A stretch of DNA of 48,050 nt from JAYYZW01 sp036339995 (lineage in GTDB: Bacteria; Pseudomonadota; Gammaproteobacteria; Ga0077536): the NCBI GenBank assembly GCA_036339995.1, contig JAYYZW010000116.1:1-48050 (forward strand), written 5' to 3'. Shown one piece after another: positions 41,887 to 48,050 of the stretch (the first letter of the stretch is position 1; each line of letters opens with the position of its first letter). The notes beneath the pieces are model-generated. The model was not told the DNA's origin and did not search any database. It saw only the letters and a list, made by a program, of their open reading frames with translations. The translations under genes and the position numbers were made by a program.

Positions 41887-42495
41887 ATGTTGAAACTGCA
41901 TCACGCACCCAACTCACGCGCGGGCCGTATCGTCTGGTTGTTGGAAGAGATCGGTTTAGAGTACGAGCTTAACAAGATGGCCTTTCACCCGAAAGAGTTG
42001 AAATCAGATGAACACCGCGCGCGCCATCCGCTGGGTCGCGTACCGGTTTTAGAGGACGGTGAGGTGATGCTCTACGAATCCGGCGCGATCGTCGAATACA
42101 TCATTGCACGGCACACGGACGGCACCCTGCAGCCCAACGTGAATACGCCGGAGTTCCCTGAATACCTGCAGTGGTTCCACTACTGTGAGGGCATGGTCAT
42201 GCCGCCGGTGAACACGATTGTGGTGCAAACCAAGCTCCTTCCCGAAGATCGCAGAAACGCAGAGGTGTTGGGCCAGGCGCAACGTTTGCTGACCAAGGCG
42301 CTGGCGCCGGTTGACAAAGCGGTCGAGCGGCGGGAATACCTGATTGGAGACTTCTCCGGCGCGGACATCATGCTCGGACATGCATGCTTCATGAGTCGGC
42401 GCTTGGGGTGTTTCACCGGCGAGATGACGGCGTTGGACGTCTACGTGAATCGTCTCGAAGCGCGGCCAGCGTTCCAGACCGGAATCCAGACGTAA
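41887..42495 (+). CDS. Glutathione S-transferase
   Basis: Seen: 202 residues. Thioredoxin-like N-domain MLKLHHAPNSRAGRIVWLLE with a Ser as likely catalytic residue (beta/theta-like), cis-Pro in RVPVLEDGEVMLYESGAIVE with the glutathione-binding ES motif; all-helical C-domain with YLIGDFSGADIMLGHACF (N-capping box). gggag lies 13 bases before ATG. Role: glutathione conjugation or reduction of electrophiles in the cytoplasm. Flanked by a repeat and a convergent metallo-hydrolase gene. Confidence 0.93.
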   Translation: MLKLHHAPNSRAGRIVWLLEEIGLEYELNKMAFHPKELKSDEHRARHPLGRVPVLEDGEVMLYESGAIVEYIIARHTDGTLQPNVNTPEFPEYLQWFHYCEGMVMPPVNTIVVQTKLLPEDRRNAEVLGQAQRLLTKALAPVDKAVERREYLIGDFSGADIMLGHACFMSRRLGCFTGEMTALDVYVNRLEARPAFQTGIQT

Positions 42496-42623
42496 GCGCT
42501 GATCCGCGGAAGGACTTTCTAGGCAGTGACCGGCGCGGGAAAAGGGCGCATTTATTTTCTAAAAATATGCGTCCGGAATTACGCCTCGGCGCAATGCTTG
42601 TGATAGGGCTGCCAAACGGCGTG

Positions 42624-43571
42624 CTAGTGAACGACCTCCATCTCGCGGAGCGACGGTGGCCACTGGCCTTCCCAGATCCAGCCATCGCGAATGATTTTGG
42701 AACTGTACTCAAGGCTGAAAAGCAGCATGGCATCCGGGTAGATGCGTCGCATTTCAGCCATCATTTCCTTTGAATCCCGGGTTTCTCCTATCTTGGCAGT
42801 AAAGGTCTTGATGTACTGGCGGGTGTAGTCAATCGAGTTCGGAGAGAGGTACTCATCGGACGGCGCGTGGCCAGGTACTACGACCTCGGGGTTGAGTGCT
42901 TCAAGCTGATCGAGTGCGTCGAGCCAGGCTTGCCGTAGCGCCGGCGTCTTGGCCGCAGACATCCAGGCGTGGGCGTGGTCAAAGATCAGATCCGACGCAA
43001 CCAGCACCTCGATTGACGGGATCCATACGACACTTGAGTTCGGCGCGTCACCTTGAAACGGACCGAGGACTTCGAGACGACGTCCCTCGAGCATGATCAC
43101 GGGCTCGTCCAGTGTTTCGACAAACACCTTGGTTTTAGCGCCATTATTGCCGAGAATCTTAGTGCCCCAATACTCGATCTTAAAATCGCCACTGCTGTTA
43201 ACGTCGTCGGCACTCGCCTTGAGGGATACGACACGGGCATCGGGGAAGGCGGCTCTTAATACGGGCAGGCCCATGAAGTGGTCCGGATGCACATGGGTGA
43301 TGTAGATATGGGTGAGCCGACGATTGGTTTCGATGATTTCGGCGACTAATCGATACGCATTCGACAGTGTGAATTGAGCATCCACCAGTACGGCATCCTG
43401 CTCGCCGTAAATGATCGTCGAGGCGACCCCTAAACCCATGTGCGCTTCAGACGACATGAAAACCTTGAACTCGAGCGGCTTTTGCGTCCCGGCAATGACC
43501 AAGGTCGAAAATAGACTTGCGGCAAGCAATGCGGGCATCGAAATCCGGTGAAGACGGGATGTATGAAGCAT
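42624..43571 (-). CDS. Exported metallo-beta-lactamase-fold hydrolase
   Basis: Seen: 315 residues; N-terminal signal peptide MPALLAASLFSTLVIAGTQK (about residues 12-31) predicts periplasmic location. Metal site YITHVHPDHFMGLPVL with HxHxDH, third ligands in VLVASDLIFDH and VVVPGHAP. gaggagg precedes ATG. Similar exported MBL proteins include SDR-like, quinoprotein-relay-associated and lactonase types; the exact substrate is unknown. Stands alone. Confidence 0.9.
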   Translation of the reverse strand: MLHTSRLHRISMPALLAASLFSTLVIAGTQKPLEFKVFMSSEAHMGLGVASTIIYGEQDAVLVDAQFTLSNAYRLVAEIIETNRRLTHIYITHVHPDHFMGLPVLRAAFPDARVVSLKASADDVNSSGDFKIEYWGTKILGNNGAKTKVFVETLDEPVIMLEGRRLEVLGPFQGDAPNSSVVWIPSIEVLVASDLIFDHAHAWMSAAKTPALRQAWLDALDQLEALNPEVVVPGHAPSDEYLSPNSIDYTRQYIKTFTAKIGETRDSKEMMAEMRRIYPDAMLLFSLEYSSKIIRDGWIWEGQWPPSLREMEVVH

Positions 43572-43823
43572 GTCGAAACCTCCTCAATAATTGCACTGTC
43601 CATGACGCGTGCGGGCGTCGCTTGGGGGGGGGGCTGTCACGTTACTATGGTACACAAGCCGGACATTCGTTAATTGAACCACACGGCATCGAGTTTTTGC
43701 TCAAAAGGAACTGTGCGCATCCCGCCCTGACAAGCCCTGCAATACGGGATAACGAACGTTCGGTGCGATCAATCGATACAAAGTATCCCCATGGACAAGT
43801 ATTCAGGGCGGGCGAGCCGATAA

Positions 43824-43934
43824 TGGCCCCAGTTCCACGAGGTGATTCCGGACAATCTGCAGTTTCTGATTCAACTCGGCATCTTGCCGCCGCTCGGGAT
43901 GACTGACGACGGTACTTCCAACTCCGGGAACTAA
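43824..43934 (+). pseudogene. Possible C-terminal gene remnant
   Basis: A 36-codon open stretch directly before the AhpD-like gene ends in TAA and reads WPQFHEVIPDNLQFLIQLGI then LPPLGMTDDG. It has protein-like composition but no start, and I do not recognise the family. The rest of the 43572-43954 gap shows nothing else except a run of ten G near 43625. Confidence 0.35.
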
Positions 43935-43954
43935 TTATCAAGGAGACAAATCTC

Positions 43955-44542
43955 ATGCCTTACGTTAATCCGCTGCCCCGCGATGCAACACCCGAACTCG
44001 TCGAACGATTTGACCATTACGAGACGACGCGCGGCTTCATCCCCAACAGTATTCTGACCATGCAGCACCGACCGGGTATTGCGGACGCATTCATACGCCT
44101 GAACCGCGCTGTGCTCTACGAGGGCACAGTATCGACCGAGTTGAAAATGCTCGTTAGCCTTATGGCGAGCCACGCCGCGGGTTGCCGTTACTGCCAATCG
44201 CACATGGCGAACCTGTCCAGTATCTACGAAGCGCCCGACGACAAAATCGCGGCAATCTGGGAGTTCGAAGCCAGTGCGCTTTTCAGTGAAGCGGAGCGCG
44301 CCGCGCTACGATTAGCGATGAAGGCATCGGTGGTGCCGAATGCAGTCGAGGAGGACGATTTCGGTGCACTTCGCAAACATTTCAACGACGCTGAAATCGT
44401 GGAAATTGTCGCGTCCATTGCCTTGTTCTGATATCTCAACCGCTGGAATGACACGATGGCGACGGAACTGGAAGAGCTCCCGTCGAATGTCGCAGTGCGC
44501 ACTATTGGTCCTGTCGGATGGCGGCCTGGGAAACACGGCTAA
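43955..44542 (+). pseudogene. Carboxymuconolactone-decarboxylase/AhpD-like gene interrupted by in-frame TGA
   Basis: Seen: 158 codons from ATG with aaggagacaaatctc upstream, then TGA at 44429-44431, then 36 more in-frame codons with strong family character (YLNRWNDTMATELEELPSN ... GWRPGKHG) ending TAA. In relatives the interrupted position is ALFGxLNRWND, so TGA likely replaced GGA (Gly). The redox motif CRYCQSH (Cys77, Cys80) is intact. Family: AhpD-like peroxidase-linked disulfide proteins or decarboxylases. Either a recent nonsense mutation giving a 158-residue truncated protein, or readthrough. A selenocysteine there would be unexpected, as the position is not catalytic. Confidence 0.85.
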
Positions 44543-44651
44543 TTCGAATAATAAGGGGTCGTGACATCTGATAATCACTATTATTCTCTGTTGTCACCGC
44601 CCCATTTATACGGCGCTCTTCGCGGCCGGAGTGGCGATGTCCGCTCCGGGT

Positions 44652-44813
44652 CGAGGCTGCGTGAAAACTCAATAAGACGATGACGAAAGTAAAAATCTCC
44701 ACACCTGCATAGTAGTTAAGCACCGTGAAAAGGGATCGGCATTTCAATTAGATCCAATTTCGAGTGTAGTTCCCCAACTTTCGCAAAACGAAAATAGTTT
44801 TCACACAGCCTCG
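44652..44813. mobile_element. MITE-like element, 162 bases
   Basis: Inverted ends cgaggctgcgtgaaaac (44652-44668) and gttttcacacagcctcg (44797-44813), 16 of 17 complementary. Interior non-coding. The end sequence gaggctgtgtgaaaac is of a kind seen at IS element ends. No other copy noticed in this window. Confidence 0.7.
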
Positions 44814-45115
44814 GTTGTAAAATGCCTTCTGTGGTGCAGCAAGGTGTGGCTGCTTCCGGGTGTATAGCGGACCCTGATCTCGTGAAGCCGGATTGCAGAG
44901 TGCAGTGCGTATGCGAAGGGACTTCTCAGACTGGGTCGAATTCAAGGCGTCAGTCTGTAAGATCGAGCCAAAGTTATTACAAGTTGCATCGCCGCCGCCG
45001 CGTCGGGACGACCGTGCGCCGGCCATCTCGTTCCCGTCTTTAGATACCGGATTATCGGATAATATCTGGACCACGCCCAAGCCCAAACGCAAGAAAATCG
45101 AAAAAGGAGAAAGAC
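44814..45115. other. Non-coding stretch before the VOC gene
   Basis: About 300 bases without supported gene. aaaaaggagaaagac (45100-45114) is the ribosome site of the VOC gene at 45116; atatctggaccac-like sequence near 45062 may be part of the promoter. Nothing else recognised. Confidence 0.4.
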
Positions 45116-45481
45116 ATGATTGGATACGTCACCATAGGCACCAACGATATCGATCGCGCCGCGAAATTCTACGATGCGCTTCTCGCCGAGATGGGCGCCA
45201 AGCGCGCGATGGAAATGGATCAACTGGTCGCCTGGTCGGATGGCGAAGGTGCGACCATGCTCATGATCATCAAGCCCGCCGACGGGAATCCGGCGGTCGC
45301 GGGCAACGGCAACATGGTCGCGCTGCACGCCGGCAGCAACGACAAGGTCGACCTACTCTACGCGAAAGCCATGTCGCTGGGCGCGACCGACGAAGGCGAG
45401 CCGGGGGTGCGTGCGGGGACATTCTATGGTGGCTACTTCCGCGATCCGGACGGCAACAAGCTGGTCTTCTTCAACATGTGA
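45116..45481 (+). CDS. VOC family protein
   Basis: Seen: 121 residues, single glyoxalase-like module of the PhnB-like/VOC type: IGYVTIGTNDIDRAAKFYDA with no His in the first strand, VALHAGSNDKVDLLYAKAMS, then GGYFRDPDGNKLVFFNM at the end. Very strong ribosome site (aaaggagaaagac). Classical glyoxalase metal ligands are not complete, as is usual for this subgroup. Role unknown. Convergent with the molybdopterin oxidoreductase at 45522, 40 bases away. Confidence 0.88.
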   Translation: MIGYVTIGTNDIDRAAKFYDALLAEMGAKRAMEMDQLVAWSDGEGATMLMIIKPADGNPAVAGNGNMVALHAGSNDKVDLLYAKAMSLGATDEGEPGVRAGTFYGGYFRDPDGNKLVFFNM

Positions 45482-45521
45482 TCGCAGCGGCGCGTGGCTC
45501 GGGGAAGAGCCGCGCGCGCCC

Positions 45522-47909
45522 TTAGTTCGGCAGGCGGGCGATCTGGCAGAGGTAGGACTTGAGTGGTTCGCAGCCGCCGATCGGATCGACCTCGTCGTCA
45601 TTCATGAGGCGGTTTACGTTAGCGCCGTCGTCGCTGTGCGCGTCGTAGCCCGCGAGGTCCAGTGCGACGCAGCTCTGCCACCAGCCGTGGGTCGCTTTCA
45701 CAACGCGCGGATCCAGGTTCTTCGCGAGCCGTGCTTTCGCACGGGCGCGACCGTGGGGTGTGATCAAAGCGACCCAGTCGCCGTCGACGATATCGCGTTC
45801 GGCAGCGGCGTCCGGATGCAATTCCACCCGCGGTTCGCGCTCGTGGCGCCGTACCGCGGGCAGCGCGCGGAACTGGCTGTGTAGGTAGTGGGGCGATTTG
45901 TTGTTCGTCAGTACCAGCGGGAATTCGTCGAGGAGATCCGGCCGGGCGACCGGGCTCATCGCGGGCTCGACATATTCGGGTAGCGGCGCGTAGCCGTGTT
46001 CGAGCAAGGTCTCGGAATAGATCTCGACCTTTTTGCTCGGCGTCGCGAAACCGGGCGCTGTCTCGCCGTTCCCGGCATATTTCCGATAGCGCGTCTCGAG
46101 CGAAACTTCGATCCCTTCCGGATGCGCGCGCAGCTCGTCGAGATCGAGTCCACTCGGCGCGAGGATCTCGCGATAACCCGCGTCGATGTCGCCGTCCCAG
46201 AACGACTCGCCGAATCCCAGTCGCTTGGCGAGTTCGAAAGCGATCCAGGCGTCGGAGCGGGATTCACCCTGGGATTCCACCATCTGTCCCCGGAATTGGA
46301 CGAAGCCGGCGGCGCGTTGATCGACCAGGAAATCCGTCTTGAGTCCCTCACGTTCCCAGGGGGTGTTGACCGGCAGCACGATGTCGGCATGGGATGCCGT
46401 CGGCGTCATAAAGAGATCGGCGTGCACCATGAAGTCGAGCGCGTCCAATGCTTGCGCGCCGCGAGCGCCGTCGGTGTGGGTCAGCAGCATGTTCATGCCG
46501 AAGCTGACGAGCGCGTCGACGCCGTATGGTTTGCGATCGAGCACAGCGTCGTAGAAAGAGTTGCTGGAGATCCAGCCGTTGACGCTTTCGGGTCCGAGCG
46601 AACGCTTTTCGCGGCCCAGGGACTTGTCGAGTCGACCGGCGGGCATGAGGTCCGAGCCCGCGACATCCTTCGTCGGTACTCTTTCGTAGATGACGTTGCC
46701 GCCCGGAGCGTCGAAGTGGCCGGTCAAGGAATAGAGGCAGGCGACAGCGCGGTTAGTCTGGCTCGTGTTCGTATGCTGTTCGAGTCCTGCCCAGGCATAA
46801 CAGCACACCGCCTGCGAGGCACCGATCAAGCGTGCCGTCTCGCGGATCTGATCTGTCGGCACCCAGCTTATCTCCGCGGCGCGCTCTGGCGGATAACGGC
46901 GGCAGAGTTCGGCATAGCGATCGAAAGCCGGGCGACAGGGAATCACGCCAGCGGCGGTCGGTACGTCACGGCGGCCGAAGAGCGCCGGCTCGATATCACC
47001 GCGTTCGTAGCGGCCCGCCAACGGGTCGTAGTGGACCAGACTGCCGGCCTTTTCATCGAAGGCCACGCGTGCATTGGGATCACCGCCCGCGCCTAAATCG
47101 GCCGCGCTCAGGAACCGGCCGTTATCCTCGCGGATCAGAAACGGTCCGTTGGTCCAGTCGCGCATGAAACCGCGGTCGAACAGCTCTTCATCGATCATGA
47201 TGCCCGCCAGGCTGAGCGCCAGCGCACCGTCCGATCCCGGACGGACTCGCAGCCACTGATCGGCCTTGGCGGCAAAACCGACGCGCACGGGATCCATCAC
47301 GATGAGTTTCGCGCCACGCGCGCGGGCGTCCGCGACCCGGGTGCCGTGTGCTAGCCAGCTCGTCCCCGGGTTGTGTCCCCACAGGATGATGCAATCGCTA
47401 TTTGCGAGATCCGACATCGGCAGCCCGGCGCCAAAGGTATGCGGGTAGATGAAGTCTTTCGCAAAATTGCAGATCTCGATAGAGGCGAGCGCATTCGGGG
47501 TACCGAAGGCCTGGCGCAACCGTTCGACCCAGGGATAGCCGTCCTGCATGGCGGTGCCGGCAGTGGTGGTGATGCTGAACGCGACCGACTCCACGCCGGA
47601 CGCCTCTGCGATGCGCTTAAGGTTCGACACAGTGGTGTCGAGCGCTTCATCCCAGCTGATCCGCTCCCAGCCTGGATCGGTCACGCCTTTCGGCCGCGTG
47701 CGTTTCAGCGGGTAGAGCAGGCGTTCCTCACTGTAAACCAGCTCCGGCGCCGCCAGGCCCTTACCACAGAGCGCCTTGCCGGTCGGGTGAGACGGATCGG
47801 GCTCGACCGAGGTCAGGCGCCCATCCTCGATGATCGAGATACACCCGCAGCTCGACCAGCACAGCGCACAATAGCCCTGAATACGCTCGGTGACTTTCGC
47901 TTTCGCCAT
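45522..47909 (-). CDS. Molybdopterin oxidoreductase, single subunit with Cys ligand
   Basis: Seen: 795 residues; [4Fe-4S] motif GYCALCWSSC: Cys14, 17, 21 and Cys48 in ALCGKG. Metal-ligand Cys147 in ASIEICNFAKDF. Further motifs: DCIILWGHNPGTSWLAHGTR, GAKLIVMDPVRVGFAAKADQ, CLYSLTGHFDAPGGNVI, and a C-terminal domain with LVLTNNKSPHYLHSQFRALP. ggaggagatagctc precedes the start. No Tat signal; no partner subunit gene follows. Role: two-electron oxidation or reduction of an unknown substrate; formate-dehydrogenase or polysulfide-reductase-like relatives exist. Second enzyme of its kind in the window. Confidence 0.92.
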   Translation of the reverse strand: MAKAKVTERIQGYCALCWSSCGCISIIEDGRLTSVEPDPSHPTGKALCGKGLAAPELVYSEERLLYPLKRTRPKGVTDPGWERISWDEALDTTVSNLKRIAEASGVESVAFSITTTAGTAMQDGYPWVERLRQAFGTPNALASIEICNFAKDFIYPHTFGAGLPMSDLANSDCIILWGHNPGTSWLAHGTRVADARARGAKLIVMDPVRVGFAAKADQWLRVRPGSDGALALSLAGIMIDEELFDRGFMRDWTNGPFLIREDNGRFLSAADLGAGGDPNARVAFDEKAGSLVHYDPLAGRYERGDIEPALFGRRDVPTAAGVIPCRPAFDRYAELCRRYPPERAAEISWVPTDQIRETARLIGASQAVCCYAWAGLEQHTNTSQTNRAVACLYSLTGHFDAPGGNVIYERVPTKDVAGSDLMPAGRLDKSLGREKRSLGPESVNGWISSNSFYDAVLDRKPYGVDALVSFGMNMLLTHTDGARGAQALDALDFMVHADLFMTPTASHADIVLPVNTPWEREGLKTDFLVDQRAAGFVQFRGQMVESQGESRSDAWIAFELAKRLGFGESFWDGDIDAGYREILAPSGLDLDELRAHPEGIEVSLETRYRKYAGNGETAPGFATPSKKVEIYSETLLEHGYAPLPEYVEPAMSPVARPDLLDEFPLVLTNNKSPHYLHSQFRALPAVRRHEREPRVELHPDAAAERDIVDGDWVALITPHGRARAKARLAKNLDPRVVKATHGWWQSCVALDLAGYDAHSDDGANVNRLMNDDEVDPIGGCEPLKSYLCQIARLPN

Positions 47910-48006
47910 GAGCTATCTCCTCCGCCGACGCCGCCCTGTATCTCGGCCCGTCTTCGACGAACAGCGAGATCTGCGCGCCACGGTCATCTGCGGCGCGCGG
48001 GATCGA

Positions 48007-48050
48007 TCAATGCGCGAGGTCGTTGGAGTCCGGATCGTGAATGTGGAAGA
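48007..48050 (-). CDS. C-terminal end of a VOC-like protein (partial)
   Basis: Only 13 codons and a stop are inside the window: FHIHDPDSNDLAH, the DPDxN strand typical of VOC protein ends. The rest lies beyond the right edge. Located upstream of the molybdopterin oxidoreductase in the same direction. Confidence 0.4.
   Translation of the reverse strand, partial: FHIHDPDSNDLAH

Noticed and set aside
43622..43632. Run of G near 43625 as a phase-variable tract
   Set aside because: It lies between genes and no frame depends on it; it could equally be a sequencing artefact.
44429..44431. Selenocysteine at the internal TGA
   Set aside because: The position is a Gly in relatives, not a redox residue, and I see no obvious hairpin directly after it; kept only as a testable option.
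45996..47096. Plus-strand frame opposite the second molybdopterin oxidoreductase
   Set aside because: Shadow of the real gene, no recognisable domain.

Overview
The window looks like a chromosomal piece of a fairly GC-rich proteobacterium, most likely an uncultured gammaproteobacterium. Pointers are a YggX-type Fe(II) protein next to an A-type iron-sulfur carrier with an IscR-like palindrome between them, SurE, PepN of the proteobacterial M1 type, AzoR, a leftover PEP-CTERM sorting tail, and short palindromes of the form gtaggagc-ggcttgc-cgcgaat that resemble gammaproteobacterial REP elements. No rRNA, tRNA, CRISPR array or intact transposase gene was seen. Non-coding stretches hold several small inverted-repeat elements, and there are several broken genes, so this is an accessory, decaying and reshuffled part of the genome.

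Left part (1-12177): a divergent catabolic locus. Leftward run an acetone-carboxylase-like beta subunit (HyuA family) and a partial alpha subunit (HyuB family). Rightward run an SCP-x-type thiolase, a pyruvate phosphate dikinase-like protein without the PEP/pyruvate barrel, a biotin carboxyl carrier protein, a biotin carboxylase reduced to its two ends by an in-frame internal deletion, a carboxyltransferase-family protein with altered metal ligands, a second thiolase, an SDR dehydrogenase and an alpha/beta hydrolase. Together they suggest carboxylation and thiolytic cleavage of a ketone or ketone-derived acyl-CoA; the substrate cannot be read from sequence.

Middle part (12178-33703): a decayed membrane-protein gene, a VOC protein, a SnoaL-like protein, a leftward HAD/SurE/hypothetical group, a luciferase-like monooxygenase (LLM) followed by a cytochrome P450, a methyltransferase, AzoR, an LLM/VOC overlapping pair, a PEP-CTERM tail relic, a NylA-like amidase, small SnoaL/EthD proteins, an ArsI/CadI-like dioxygenase with a lost ligand, a broken SigZ-like sigma factor, PepN with a poly-gamma-glutamate-hydrolase-like protein, a muconolactone-isomerase-like protein divergent from a deazaflavin-dependent nitroreductase-family protein, a Sel1-repeat lipoprotein, another LLM, metallo-hydrolase debris and a RidA-family protein.

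Right part (33704-48050): a single-subunit molybdopterin oxidoreductase whose metal-ligand position is not Cys, a fourth LLM, a B12-binding radical SAM protein ending in a CCAEP tail, YggX divergent from an A-type Fe-S carrier, an ATP-grasp ligase overlapping the carrier gene, a glutathione S-transferase, an exported metallo-beta-lactamase-fold hydrolase, an AhpD/CMD-like gene interrupted by TGA, a VOC protein, a second molybdopterin oxidoreductase with the usual Cys, and the tail of a further VOC gene at the edge. Four LLM proteins plus a deazaflavin-type oxidoreductase make coenzyme F420 use plausible, but no F420 biosynthesis gene lies in the window.
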